From assembly GCF_019218295.1 (NCBI RefSeq), contig NZ_JAHUZF010000007.1, forward strand, positions 124,001 through 188,000: a stretch of DNA of 64,000 nucleotides. Reading direction: 5' to 3'. Under the pieces are notes generated by a model. It was not told where the DNA came from. It saw only the letters and a program-made list of their open reading frames with translations, and did not search any database. Positions within the stretch are counted from its first letter, which is position 1. Every line of letters begins with the position of its first letter. Below, one piece after another: positions 19,931-28,350 of this stretch. The translations under genes and the position numbers were made by a program. This DNA comes from Maritimibacter sp. DP1N21-5 (lineage in GTDB: Bacteria; Pseudomonadota; Alphaproteobacteria; Rhodobacterales; Rhodobacteraceae).

Positions 19931-20710
19931 TTATCCCGCCTTCGCGACGAGTTCTTGTGCAAGTGCCATATAGGCTTGGCTGCCTTTCGACAGCGGGTCG
20001 TATTGAATGACCGGCATGGCATAGGACGGGGCTTCGCTGACCCGGACGTTGCGCGGCACCACGGTCTTGAACACAAGCTCACCCAGCGTTTGCCGCGCAT
20101 CCGCCTCGACCTGCTGGGCAAGGTTATTGCGCGTATCATGCATGGTCAGCACGACGCCCTCGATTCGGAGGTCGGGGTTCGCCGCCTCACGCACCTCCCG
20201 GATCGTCAGCATGAGCTGCGACAGGCCCTCGAGCGCGAAGAACTCGGATTGAAGCGGGATCAGAACCGAGTGCGACGCCACCAGCGCGTTGACCGTGAGA
20301 AGATTCAACGAGGGCGGGCAATCAATGATCACATAGTCGAGCGCCAAAGAATCCGCATCCGCAGAGCGGAGCGCGTCATGAAGAAGATGCGACCGCTTTT
20401 CATTGGCCACAAGCTCGATATCAGCTGAGGACAGGTCCGTCGTCGCTGGCGCGATCAAGACACCTTCCACTTCCGTGCTGATCACAACATCTAGCAGCGG
20501 GACCTCCTCAATCAACAAGTCATAGGTGGTCAACCCACGCCCCGAGGCCTCGATCCCGAGTCCCGTCGACGCATTTCCCTGCGGATCAAGATCGACGATG
20601 AGGACCTTCTTGCCGCCGGCTGCCAGGGCCGCCGACAGGTTGATCGCGGTGGTCGTCTTGCCCACCCCGCCCTTCTGGTTCGTCACGGCGATGATCTTGG
20701 GATTAGCCAC
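19931..20710 (-). CDS. parA: Chromosome partitioning ATPase ParA (Soj)
   Basis: ParA is the Walker-type ATPase that drives segregation of ParB-parS complexes. The 259-residue protein has the deviant Walker A QKGGVGKTTTAINLSAAL close to the N-terminus, LIVDLDPQGNAST, and DYVIIDCPPSL. The GTG at 20710 fits the family start ([15 protein letters not shown]) and overlaps the rsmG stop by 8 nt. Longer in-frame starts lie within rsmG. It forms an operon mnmG-rsmG-parA-parB, the usual arrangement beside alphaproteobacterial origins. Confidence 0.96.
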   Translation of the reverse strand: MANPKIIAVTNQKGGVGKTTTAINLSAALAAGGKKVLIVDLDPQGNASTGLGIEASGRGLTTYDLLIEEVPLLDVVISTEVEGVLIAPATTDLSSADIELVANEKRSHLLHDALRSADADSLALDYVIIDCPPSLNLLTVNALVASHSVLIPLQSEFFALEGLSQLMLTIREVREAANPDLRIEGVVLTMHDTRNNLAQQVEADARQTLGELVFKTVVPRNVRVSEAPSYAMPVIQYDPLSKGSQAYMALAQELVAKAG

Positions 20711-21320
20711 GCTCGATGTCTCCGATTCTAAGAACCACCGCATCGGGGTTCGTCCTGCTAGGGATCTTATCCGCGTGGAAGGACCACGTTTCAAGGGCGT
20801 CATTGATCTCTTTTTGGTGCTCTGCACCCTTCGGGAACAGTGCGACGCCTTCGGGTTTCAGATGACGTTTCGCATAGCCAAGAAGCATGGAAAGCGGAGC
20901 AAGCGCGCGGGCGGAAATAATATCGGCGCCTTGCGGTGCAAGATCTTCGACCCGTGTCGCCAGGACGGTCCCAAGCACCCCGGTCTCTCGCAAGACCGTG
21001 CGCAGGAACGTCGCTTTCCTTTGATCGGACTCGACGCATGTCACTTTCAGCTCGGGCCGCTGGTGCGCCCCAATGATCGCCACGACCACACCGGGAAAGC
21101 CGCCGCCCGTCCCGATGTCCAGCCAATGATCGGCCACCGGCGCCAGTTCAAAGACCTGCGCGGAATCGAGAAAGTGCCGGGTCCAGAGTTCGGACATGGT
21201 CCCCTTGGACACGAGATTGATCTTCGGATTCCATTTGGCCAAGAGGTCGGCATAGACGTCGAGCCGCTCGAGTGTTTCACGTGAAACATTCGAGCGCTCC
21301 GCAAACTCCGAACGGCTCAT
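20703..21320 (-). CDS. rsmG: 16S rRNA (guanine527-N7)-methyltransferase RsmG
   Basis: RsmG (GidB) methylates N7 of G527 in 16S rRNA, a site linked to streptomycin sensitivity. The 205-residue class I methyltransferase has the SAM loop [17 protein letters not shown] and an upstream [11 protein letters not shown] segment typical of GidB. Its 5' end carries a perfect parS site that encodes part of NVSRET. It overlaps mnmG (ATGA) upstream and parA downstream. Confidence 0.96.
   Translation of the reverse strand: MSRSEFAERSNVSRETLERLDVYADLLAKWNPKINLVSKGTMSELWTRHFLDSAQVFELAPVADHWLDIGTGGGFPGVVVAIIGAHQRPELKVTCVESDQRKATFLRTVLRETGVLGTVLATRVEDLAPQGADIISARALAPLSMLLGYAKRHLKPEGVALFPKGAEHQKEINDALETWSFHADKIPSRTNPDAVVLRIGDIERG
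21273..21288. other. parS: parS centromere site inside rsmG
   Basis: The sequence is TGTTTCACGTGAAACA, a perfect 16-bp palindrome identical to the widely conserved parS consensus. It is embedded in codons 11-16 of rsmG. ParB encoded 1.35 kb away should bind it. Confidence 0.93.
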
Positions 21321-23197
21321 GCAGACCGCATCCGCTGAGCCTGCCGCAACTTGGCAAGGATTAGCGTCAAGGCCGCGGGCGTCATCCCCTCGATCCGCCC
21401 TGCCTGAGCCAAAGTCTCGGGCCGCACGCGATCCAGTTTGCCTTGAAGCTCTTTAGTCAGTCCATCCAGAACAGAATAATCGAATCCCTCCGGGATCGCC
21501 TGCCCCTCGTCCCGCTGCATCGCTTCGACTTCGCGTTTCTGACGCTCAATGTATTTGGCGTAAAGCGCGTCCTTCGAGACCTGTGCCCGCGTTTCGGCAT
21601 CAATGTCCGAAAAACTGTCATCAAGCTGCCAGACACGGTCAAACGTCATGCCCGGGATCGAAAGCAGGTCGTAGGCCGAGCGCCGCGTCCCGTCCTCCCG
21701 CACTTGGCCGCCCACCGCGTTCACTTGCTGCGGCGTATAGGTTCGGTCCGACAGTGCCTCGGTCGCCTGGGCCAAGCGTTCCATCTTACCCTCAAAGGCG
21801 CGACGCCGCCGCTCCGATACAGCCCCGATCTCGATTCCGACAGGGGTCAGCCGTTGGTCGGCATTGTCGGCACGAAGCGACAAACGGAACTCGGCACGCG
21901 ACGTAAACATCCGGTAGGGCTCGGTCACCCCACGCGTGATCAGGTCGTCGATCATCACGCCGATATACGAAGAGGACCGCGAGAAGATCAGCGGATCGCG
22001 ACCCAGAGATGCCAGCGCAGCGTTGAATCCCGCAACGGTCCCCTGTGCAGCAGCTTCCTCATATCCTGTGGTCCCGTTGATCTGGCCCGCAAGATATAGC
22101 CCCGGCACGTCCCGCAACTCGAGCGTCTGGCGCAAGGCGCGCGGATCCACATAGTCATATTCGATCGCATATCCCGGCTGAAGGATCCGAACGTCTTCGA
22201 GCCCCGAGATGGACCGGACATAAGCCTCTTGCACATCCTCGGGGAGCGACGTCGAGATCCCGTTGGGATAGACCGTGTCGTCGTCCAACCCTTCCGGCTC
22301 CAGGAACACCTGATGCGACGTCTTGTCGGCGAACCGCACGACCTTGTCCTCGATCGACGGACAGTAACGCGGGCCAACCCCGTCAATGTGCCCGCCATAC
22401 ATCGCAGACCGCGAGAGATTGGCGGTAATGATCTCGTGGGTTCGTTCGTTCGTATGCGTGATCCCGCAGGACACCTGCCGCGCGACCGGCGCCTTGTTGA
22501 GGAACGAGAAAACTTCCGGCTCATCGTCGCCGGGCTGCTCGTCGAGGATGTCCCAGTTGATCGTCTTGCCATCCAGCCTCGGCGGTGTCCCGGTCTTCAA
22601 CCGGCCAAGCGGCAGGGCAAATCCGTCGATCTGTTCAGCCAGCTTGACCGAGGGCTTGTCGCCGATGCGGCCGCCCGAAAAATGGCGATCGCCGATATGG
22701 ATGATTCCGCGAAGAAAGGTCCCCGTTGTCAGAACCACCGCGTGCGCGGTCAGATCCGAGCCATCGGCCAGCCGCAGGCCGGTCACGCTGTTCCCGGACA
22801 TGAGCAGCTCGGTCGCCTCGCCTTCCACAATCGTCAGGTTCTCGGTCTCGGACACAATCTGCGCCATGGCTGCGCGATAGAGCTTCCGGTCGGCCTGCGC
22901 CCGTGGCCCCTGCACCGCTGGACCCTTGGACCGATTGAGTAACCGGAACTGTATGCCTGCCATATCGGCGGCGCGTCCCATCGCCCCATCCAGCGCATCG
23001 ACTTCGCGCACGAGGTGCCCCTTGCCAAGTCCGCCAATCGCCGGATTGCACGACATGACGCCCAGATCACCGCGCTTCAGCGTCACCAGAGCGGTCCGCG
23101 CACCAACACGAGCCGACGCCAAACCGGCGTCCGCACCTGCATGGCCACCGCCGACCACAATGACATCGAATGAATGTTTCACGTGAAACACTCCCAT
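21317..23197 (-). CDS. mnmG: tRNA uridine 5-carboxymethylaminomethyl modification enzyme MnmG (GidA)
   Basis: MnmG with MnmE installs the cmnm5 group on U34 of certain tRNAs. The 626-residue FAD protein has the dinucleotide loop [15 protein letters not shown], the second family motif [16 protein letters not shown], and the C-terminal four-helix MnmE-interaction region. Its first residues, [11 protein letters not shown], are unusual because the codons for VFHVKH are a parS site. It is upstream of rsmG (ATGA overlap) and 31 bp downstream of mnmE, so both partners are coexpressed. Confidence 0.97.
   Translation of the reverse strand: MGVFHVKHSFDVIVVGGGHAGADAGLASARVGARTALVTLKRGDLGVMSCNPAIGGLGKGHLVREVDALDGAMGRAADMAGIQFRLLNRSKGPAVQGPRAQADRKLYRAAMAQIVSETENLTIVEGEATELLMSGNSVTGLRLADGSDLTAHAVVLTTGTFLRGIIHIGDRHFSGGRIGDKPSVKLAEQIDGFALPLGRLKTGTPPRLDGKTINWDILDEQPGDDEPEVFSFLNKAPVARQVSCGITHTNERTHEIITANLSRSAMYGGHIDGVGPRYCPSIEDKVVRFADKTSHQVFLEPEGLDDDTVYPNGISTSLPEDVQEAYVRSISGLEDVRILQPGYAIEYDYVDPRALRQTLELRDVPGLYLAGQINGTTGYEEAAAQGTVAGFNAALASLGRDPLIFSRSSSYIGVMIDDLITRGVTEPYRMFTSRAEFRLSLRADNADQRLTPVGIEIGAVSERRRRAFEGKMERLAQATEALSDRTYTPQQVNAVGGQVREDGTRRSAYDLLSIPGMTFDRVWQLDDSFSDIDAETRAQVSKDALYAKYIERQKREVEAMQRDEGQAIPEGFDYSVLDGLTKELQGKLDRVRPETLAQAGRIEGMTPAALTLILAKLRQAQRMRSA
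23175..23190. other. parS: parS centromere site at the 5' end of mnmG
   Basis: A second perfect TGTTTCACGTGAAACA palindrome, 1.9 kb from the first, occupies codons 3-8 of mnmG. It lies about 3 kb from the candidate origin between rho and maf. Confidence 0.93.
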
Positions 23198-23228
23198 GGT
23201 TAAAGCCGCGCCCTACCTGCCCAGCCGG

Positions 23229-24500
23229 TTACTTGCCCAGACAGAAGCTGGCGAAAATCTCGTCGAGGATCATCTCTACATCGACCCGCCCGACCAGCGA
23301 ATCAAGTGCGCGGATGGCGGACCATAATTCCTCGGCCGCCAATTCGCTTCTTTCGGATCCGCTCTCTACCTCGATTCGAGCGGTTTCCAAAGCCTCACGC
23401 GCGTGAGTCATGGCAAAACGATGCCGGGCGCGGATCGCCGTTCCGGCATGGCTCGCGCGTTCCGATAGAACCGCTGCGACCTGCTCGACAAGGTAGTCGA
23501 TGCCTTCGCCCGTCTTGCCCGACACGCCCCGCCCCGTGATGTCCGCCTTGCCCTCGACAACGATGTCCCCGTCTAGCGGATCGAAATCCAGCGGATCGCC
23601 CGACAGCAGGAATATGCGAAGATCAGCGGCGAGGGCCCGGGTCCGCGCCCTCTCCACCCCGAGCCGTTCCACCACATCATCCGTCTCGCGCAGACCCGCC
23701 GTGTCGAGCATCGTGACCGGCAGCCCGGCAAGCTCCATCCGCACCTCGATCACGTCCCGCGTCGTGCCGGCGACCTCGGAAGTAATCGCCGCCTCGCGCC
23801 CCGCCAGAGCATTGAGCAAGGTCGATTTACCAGCGTTCGGCGCGCCCACGATTGCCACCTCAAAGCCGTCGCGGATGCGTTCGGAAATTCGCGATCCGGC
23901 AACTTCGTTGTCCAGCGACGCCATCGTCCTGTCGATCAGGTCGAGCACCTCGGGCGACACGTCCACCGGCACATCCTCGTCGGCGAAGTCTATCGTCGCC
24001 TCGAGCAGCGCCGCCGCCCGGATCAGATCGGTCCGCCAGGCCTCGGCCTTTTGCCCAAGAGCCCCGGACAGAACGCGCAGCGCCTGAACTCGCTGCGCCT
24101 CGGTCTCGGATTCGATGAGATCAGCCAGCCCCTCGACCTGCGCCAGATCGAGGCGTTCGTTCTCAAGCGCACGGCGCGTAAACTCCCCCGGTTCGGCCAG
24201 CCGCAGATCAGGCTGGCGGCCAAGCTCGGACAAAAGCGCGTTGGCGACAGCCACTGACCCGTGCACCTGGAACTCGACGACGTCCTCGCCGGTAAAGCTA
24301 TGCCCCGCCTCGAACGTCAGGACCAGCGCCTCGTCGATAGGTCCGCTGGCGCCACGCAGCACACGCAAGGCCGACCGCCGCGGTTCCGGCAACGACCCCG
24401 CAAGCACGCGACCGGCCACAAAAGCAGATGGCCCGGAAATCCGGACCACCGCGACGCCAGCCTTACCCCGTGCCGAGGCCAGAGCAAAGATCGTATCCAT
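23229..24500 (-). CDS. mnmE: tRNA modification GTPase MnmE (TrmE)
   Basis: MnmE is the GTPase partner of MnmG. The 423-residue protein has the N-terminal formyl-THF-binding domain, a helical domain interrupted by a G domain with P-loop [16 protein letters not shown] (about residues 220-235), Switch II DTAGLRE, and the obligatory C-terminal FCLGK (the C[IVL]GK motif). The ribosome site AGAAGG overlaps the edge of an 18-bp palindrome upstream. It lies between rho and mnmG in the leftward block. Confidence 0.96.
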   Translation of the reverse strand: MDTIFALASARGKAGVAVVRISGPSAFVAGRVLAGSLPEPRRSALRVLRGASGPIDEALVLTFEAGHSFTGEDVVEFQVHGSVAVANALLSELGRQPDLRLAEPGEFTRRALENERLDLAQVEGLADLIESETEAQRVQALRVLSGALGQKAEAWRTDLIRAAALLEATIDFADEDVPVDVSPEVLDLIDRTMASLDNEVAGSRISERIRDGFEVAIVGAPNAGKSTLLNALAGREAAITSEVAGTTRDVIEVRMELAGLPVTMLDTAGLRETDDVVERLGVERARTRALAADLRIFLLSGDPLDFDPLDGDIVVEGKADITGRGVSGKTGEGIDYLVEQVAAVLSERASHAGTAIRARHRFAMTHAREALETARIEVESGSERSELAAEELWSAIRALDSLVGRVDVEMILDEIFASFCLGK

Positions 24501-24508
24501 ATCTAACC

Positions 24509-24526
24509 TTCTGTTTTAAAACAGAA
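24509..24526. repeat. 18-bp perfect palindrome between rho and mnmE
   Basis: TTCTGTTTTAAAACAGAA is fully self-complementary. It starts just beyond the rho stop and ends 8 bp before the mnmE ATG, touching the AGAAGG ribosome site. It may be a weak AT-rich hairpin (7-bp stem, TTAA loop) or a protein-binding operator. Confidence 0.6.
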
Positions 24527-24527
24527 A

Positions 24528-25796
24528 TCAGGCATTCATCGAATCGAAGAACTCGCCGTTCGACTTGGTTTGTTTGAGTTTCGAGATCAGGAACTCGATG
24601 GCATCCGTGGTGCCCATCGGGTTCAGGATGCGGCGCAGGACATAGGTCTTTTGCAGGTCCTTCGGATCCACCAGCAGCTCCTCTTTCCGGGTGCCGGACT
24701 TGAGGATGTCGATGGCCGGGAAGATCCGCTTGTCCGAGACCTTGCGATCCAGCACCAGTTCCGAGTTACCGGTGCCCTTGAATTCTTCGAAGATGACCTC
24801 GTCCATGCGCGACCCGGTGTCGATCAACGCCGTCGCGATGATGGTCAGCGATCCGCCCTCTTCGATATTCCGAGCAGCACCGAAGAACCGCTTGGGGCGC
24901 TGGAGCGCATTCGCGTCCACACCACCGGTCAGCACCTTGCCCGACGAGGGCACAACGGTGTTGAACGCGCGGCCCAGGCGTGTGATCGAGTCGAGCAGGA
25001 TCACTACGTCCCGCTTGTGTTCGACAAGACGCTTCGCCTTCTCGATCACCATTTCGGACACGGCCACGTGGCGCGTCGCGGGTTCGTCGAAGGTCGAGGC
25101 AACGACTTCACCTTTCACGGACCGGCGCATGTCGGTGACTTCCTCTGGCCGCTCGTCGATCAGGAGAACGATGAGATAGACCTCGGGGTGATTGACCGAA
25201 ATCGAGTGGGCGATGTTCTGCATGAGAACGGTCTTACCCGTTCGGGGCGGTGCAACGATCAGCGACCGCTGTCCCTTGCCGATCGGGGCAACCAGATCGA
25301 TGATCCGGGCGGATCGATCTTTGACCGTCGGATCGTCCAGCTCCATCTTGAGCCGTTCGTCCGGATGCAGCGGGGTCAGGTTGTCGAACGCGACCTTGTG
25401 ACGCGCGATTTCCGGATCGGTGAAGTTGATCTTCTCCACCAAGGTAATCGCGAAGTAATTCTCGTTCTCGCCAGGCGCGGCGATGATCCCTTCCACGGTG
25501 TCGCCGGTGCGCAGCGAATGCTTCCGGATCATATCGGGCGACATGTAGATGTCATCCGGACCCGGCAGATAGTTCGCTTCCGGCGAGCGCAGGAAACCGA
25601 ACCCGTCCTGAAGAACCTCCAGCACACCATCGCCGCCGATGTCCCATCCATCCTCTGCCCGCGCAGAAAGGATCTGGAACATCATCTCGCCCTTGCGCAT
25701 CGTCGAGGCGTTCTCGATCTCAAGCTCCTCGGCCAGAGCGAGAAGGTCCTTCGGGCTTTGCGCCTTGAGGTCCGCAAGGTTCAGTCGTTCGGTCAT
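24528..25796 (-). CDS. rho: Transcription termination factor Rho
   Basis: Rho is the hexameric RNA helicase that terminates untranslated transcripts. The 422-residue protein has the N-terminal RNA-binding domain ([19 protein letters not shown]), the Walker [13 protein letters not shown], Walker [14 protein letters not shown], and the R-loop/Q-loop C-terminal half. The ATG at 25796 (MTERLNL) matches rhodobacteral Rho. A GTG nine bases upstream is the only alternative. A good promoter and an 80-nt leader precede it. Confidence 0.97.
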   Translation of the reverse strand: MTERLNLADLKAQSPKDLLALAEELEIENASTMRKGEMMFQILSARAEDGWDIGGDGVLEVLQDGFGFLRSPEANYLPGPDDIYMSPDMIRKHSLRTGDTVEGIIAAPGENENYFAITLVEKINFTDPEIARHKVAFDNLTPLHPDERLKMELDDPTVKDRSARIIDLVAPIGKGQRSLIVAPPRTGKTVLMQNIAHSISVNHPEVYLIVLLIDERPEEVTDMRRSVKGEVVASTFDEPATRHVAVSEMVIEKAKRLVEHKRDVVILLDSITRLGRAFNTVVPSSGKVLTGGVDANALQRPKRFFGAARNIEEGGSLTIIATALIDTGSRMDEVIFEEFKGTGNSELVLDRKVSDKRIFPAIDILKSGTRKEELLVDPKDLQKTYVLRRILNPMGTTDAIEFLISKLKQTKSNGEFFDSMNA

Positions 25797-25820
25797 TGAA
25801 GTCACCAGTGGACGGAGCGG

Positions 25821-25871
25821 TCAGCCGTTCAGTCCTGTCATGAATGGGAAACGCAGGGCCGGACGGCCCAT
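25821..25871 (-). CDS. Possible rho leader peptide (16 codons)
   Basis: Directly after the predicted rho promoter there is an ATG with a 16-codon frame, MGRPALRFPFMTGLNG, ending in TGA 24 nt before the rho ATG. The start lies only about 3-5 nt from the expected transcription start, so it would be translated from a nearly leaderless mRNA. E. coli rho also has a leader peptide (rhoL), with unrelated sequence. Coding status is inferred from position alone. Confidence 0.35.
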   Translation of the reverse strand: MGRPALRFPFMTGLNG

Positions 25872-25880
25872 TGGCTGCGG

Positions 25881-25909
25881 GGTATAGGCAAGGGTATCCG
25901 TTGAGTCAA
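25881..25909 (-). promoter_or_regulatory. Predicted housekeeping promoter of rho
   Basis: On the minus strand TTGACT (25909-25904) and TATACC (25886-25881) are spaced by 17 bp, close to the sigma-70-type consensus. The predicted start of transcription is near 25875, giving an 80-nt rho leader. Confidence 0.6.
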
Positions 25910-26119
25910 CCTTGTCAGCCTTGACTGGCTTCTTTGCCTTGCCGCGCGGTGCCGGCAGGACACCCTTCTTAAAATAATAAAGAAAGAAAAGAAGATTGAA
26001 GAGTTTGTAGGGCCTGTGGATACTGGGGATTACCGTTTTGTCCTTGGGCTTATCCCGTTCGATACACGATATGGGACAATCTCGATATCCCGGATAAGGA
26101 TTTCCATAAAACACAGTCT

Positions 26120-26132
26120 TATCAAGTGCTTA
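26120..26132 (+). promoter_or_regulatory. IHF-type binding site in the candidate origin
   Basis: TATCAAGTGCTTA fits WATCAANNNNTTR exactly. It overlaps TTAT-N7-TTAA (26119-26133), one base from the CtrA consensus TTAA-N7-TTAA. Overlapping IHF and CtrA sites are known in Caulobacter oriC. The CtrA reading is weak. Confidence 0.45.
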
Positions 26133-26146
26133 AAATGACACCGGAC

Positions 26147-26155
26147 TGTGGATAA
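26147..26155 (-). promoter_or_regulatory. DnaA box, perfect consensus
   Basis: The minus strand reads TTATCCACA, the canonical high-affinity DnaA box. It is 15 bp from the IHF-like site. Confidence 0.7.
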
Positions 26156-26339
26156 GCTTGGGCATGAACGGATGTCAAATGGACTGTCCACATGCCCCCG
26201 TGATCTGGTTTTCCCGTGACGACGGAAGCGGCGCGAAATGGGCAAGAACCCGCGCCTTTCTCGGCAGGCGGGATTTACACGCTGTCACCCACAATCGCAT
26301 AAGTCGGAACATAACGTGACTGTCCACAAGGTTCCCCAC

Positions 26340-26933
26340 ATGCGGTTCATCCTCGCGTCTGGTTCTCAGATCCGGTCGCAGCTTCTGACCAACGCCGGAA
26401 TTGCCCATGAGGTTCAGATCGCCCGGATCGACGAGGCCGCGATCCGGGCCGGGCTGGAGGCCGAAGGCGCCTCCCTTCGGGACATTGCGGACGCCTTGGC
26501 CGAATACAAGGCGCGCAAGGTTGGGTCCAAGGCCCCGGAGGCACTCGTCCTCGGTTGCGATCAGGTCGCGGAAGTGGACGGCAGGATCCTGTCCAAGCCG
26601 GAAACGCCGGAAGAAGCCCGCAATCAGCTTGCCACCTTGTCTGGTAAAACGCATCGGCTCCTCTCGGCGGCGGTGATCTATACCGGGTCGGAACCTGTCT
26701 GGCGGCATGTGGGCGTCGTTCGCATGCAGATGAGGGTGCTGTCGCCGGGATATATCGAGGACTATGTCGAGCGAAACTGGGACAGCATCCGCCATTCCGT
26801 CGGCGCTTACAAACTCGAGGAAGAGGGCGTGCGCCTTTTCAGTCAGGTCACTGGTGACTACTTCAACGTTCTGGGGTTGCCGCTAACCGAGCTCATCTCC
26901 TATCTCATTGTCCGAGGGGAGTTGACCATATGA
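26340..26933 (+). CDS. maf: Maf-like nucleoside triphosphate pyrophosphatase
   Basis: Maf proteins hydrolyse modified or canonical NTPs, and some inhibit septation when overproduced. The 197-residue protein has the N-terminal family motif as LASGSQIRSQLL (the usual SxxR loop), LGCDQVAEVDG, KPETPEEA and GKTHRL. The ATG at 26340 begins at the family start MRFILASGS. The in-frame sequence upstream lies in the origin region and is not homologous. It opens the rightward block maf-aroE-coaE-dnaQ and overlaps aroE by 4 nt. Confidence 0.9.
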   Translation: MRFILASGSQIRSQLLTNAGIAHEVQIARIDEAAIRAGLEAEGASLRDIADALAEYKARKVGSKAPEALVLGCDQVAEVDGRILSKPETPEEARNQLATLSGKTHRLLSAAVIYTGSEPVWRHVGVVRMQMRVLSPGYIEDYVERNWDSIRHSVGAYKLEEEGVRLFSQVTGDYFNVLGLPLTELISYLIVRGELTI

Positions 26934-27763
26934 ACCGATCCGGGCCGCCGGTCGCCGCCGTTCTTCTTGCTCCGGGTGAAACGAGCCGTTTGCCGGCGCT
27001 CTTCGAATATTGGCTGGCCGCCACGGGCACCCTGGGGCGCTACCTGCCGCTCGAAGTCGAGGGCGACGACATCGGCGAGGTCATCTCGGCCCTGCCGAAG
27101 GCGGGATTTGCCGGTCTTCATGTCAGTGCCACTTTCCAGAAACGCGTTCTGGATCACGCCGACATCATCACGGACCGCGCCGCGCTCATGTCGGCGGCGA
27201 ATACGATCATCTTCCGCAAGGACGGCAAGATCCATGCCGACAATACGGATGGGTATGGCTTCATCGAAAACATTCGCCAGACGGTGCCGAACTGGAACCC
27301 GAAATCCGGGCCGGCGGCCGTGTTCGGATCGGGGCGCGCGGCTCGGGTGATCATCGCCGCGCTGCTCGAAATCGGCGTCGAACACATCCGGCTCACGTCG
27401 CGCACACGCCCCCGTGCCGAAAACCTTCGCTCCGAGTTCGGCACGAGGATCGAGGTGCACGATTGGCTGAAGGCGGGCAATATCTCGGACGGCGCCTCGC
27501 TCGTCGTCAATGCGACGCCCCTTGGCGCCGTTGGCCAGTCCGAGTTTCGCGTGCCGATGGACGGGTTGCTGCCCGGTGCGGTGGCCTCGGACCTCGTGGT
27601 CGATCCGCCGGACACCAGATTTCTGCGCCAGGCAGCGACGTATGGCGCCTATCTCGCCGATGGGGTTGGGATGATGCTTTGTCAGGCGGCGCCCAGTTTC
27701 GAGCGATGGTTCGGCATCCGACCCCCGCTTGACGAGGCGGCAAGACAGGCGGCCATCGGATGA
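26930..27763 (+). CDS. aroE: Shikimate dehydrogenase family protein with altered active site
   Basis: By position (maf-aroE-coaE) and overall fold this is AroE, which reduces 3-dehydroshikimate with NADPH. The 277-residue protein keeps SAANTI (Asn91), HADNTDGYG (Asp107), the nucleotide loop as FGSGRAARV, and a late LCQAAPSFERWFG. However the shikimate-binding HSxSP motif is TSRLP (Ser to Leu21), and the catalytic-lysine segment NVTxPxKE reads HVSATFQK, with Gln70 where the catalytic Lys belongs and Lys71 one position later. Asn and Pro of that motif are also gone. The frame is intact and coupled to maf and coaE by 4-nt overlaps. It may be an inactive or repurposed AroE, so a second aroE elsewhere would be expected. 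Confidence 0.8.
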   Translation: MNRSGPPVAAVLLAPGETSRLPALFEYWLAATGTLGRYLPLEVEGDDIGEVISALPKAGFAGLHVSATFQKRVLDHADIITDRAALMSAANTIIFRKDGKIHADNTDGYGFIENIRQTVPNWNPKSGPAAVFGSGRAARVIIAALLEIGVEHIRLTSRTRPRAENLRSEFGTRIEVHDWLKAGNISDGASLVVNATPLGAVGQSEFRVPMDGLLPGAVASDLVVDPPDTRFLRQAATYGAYLADGVGMMLCQAAPSFERWFGIRPPLDEAARQAAIG

Positions 27764-28350
27764 GTTTCGTGATCGGGCTCACAGGCTCCATCGGCATGGG
27801 AAAATCGACAACCGCGATGATGTTCGCGGACGAAGGCGTGCCCGTTTGGGATGCCGATGCGGCCGTGCATCGGCTTTATGCCAAAGGCGGTGCGGCTGTC
27901 GGCCCCTTGGCGGCTTTGAATCCCACTGTCGTCGAAGACGGTGCGATCAGCCGGGAGCAGTTGAAGGACTGGATCCGTTCCGATCCGACCGCTCTGAAAC
28001 AGATCGAAGCCATCGTCCATCCTCTCGTGGCCGCCGATCGTGCAGCATTCCTTGCCGGGACGGATGCCGATATCGTGCTCCTCGACATTCCCCTTCTGCT
28101 CGAAGGCGGGGGTCAGAGGGCCGTGGATGCGGTCGTCGTCGTGACCGCGCCCGCCGATGTCCAACGGGAGCGGGTCCTTGCGCGTGGCACCATGGATGAG
28201 GCAACCTTCGCGACGATCCTTGCCAAGCAGATGCCGGATGCTGTGAAACGCGGACATGCGGATTACATCATCGAGACGCTGTCGTTGGAGAACGCGCGAC
28301 AGGCAGTGCGGTGCGTGCTGTCGGACATACGGGAGAAGCTGAATGCGTGA
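27760..28350 (+). CDS. coaE: Dephospho-CoA kinase
   Basis: CoaE performs the last step of CoA synthesis, phosphorylating the ribose 3'-OH of dephospho-CoA. The 196-residue P-loop kinase starts FVIGLTGSIGMGKSTTA (Walker A), followed by DADAAVHRLY and IPLLLEGG in the CoA-binding region. It overlaps aroE (ATGA) and dnaQ by 8 nt, so all four genes of this block are tightly coupled. Confidence 0.96.
   Translation: MSFVIGLTGSIGMGKSTTAMMFADEGVPVWDADAAVHRLYAKGGAAVGPLAALNPTVVEDGAISREQLKDWIRSDPTALKQIEAIVHPLVAADRAAFLAGTDADIVLLDIPLLLEGGGQRAVDAVVVVTAPADVQRERVLARGTMDEATFATILAKQMPDAVKRGHADYIIETLSLENARQAVRCVLSDIREKLNA

Larger units (their letters stand above)
25960..26340. other. oriC: Candidate chromosomal replication origin (oriC)
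   Basis: The 543 bp between rho and maf hold no convincing gene apart from the small rho leader frame. They contain a perfect DnaA box on the minus strand (TGTGGATAA, 26147-26155), a one-mismatch box (TGTGGATAC, 26015-26023), three weaker boxes (CTGTCCACA at 26184-26192 and 26320-26328, TTCCCCACA at 26332-26340), an AT-rich tract at about 25974-26010 suited to unwinding, and a perfect IHF consensus TATCAAGTGCTTA (26120-26132). Caulobacter oriC lies at the same place in the conserved order, between the parAB-gid-trmE-rho side and the maf-aroE-coaE-dnaQ side. Genes point away from this gap on both sides. The exact limits are inferred. Confidence 0.75.

Noticed and set aside
26119..26133. CtrA-type site TTAT-N7-TTAA in the candidate origin
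   Set aside because: It has one mismatch, and the TTAA half is common by chance in AT-rich stretches. CtrA control of replication is not established for rhodobacterales, so it is mentioned only with the IHF site.
26030..26245. Small minus-strand open frames in the rho-maf gap
   Set aside because: No ribosome site or plausible protein. The region is better explained as an origin.
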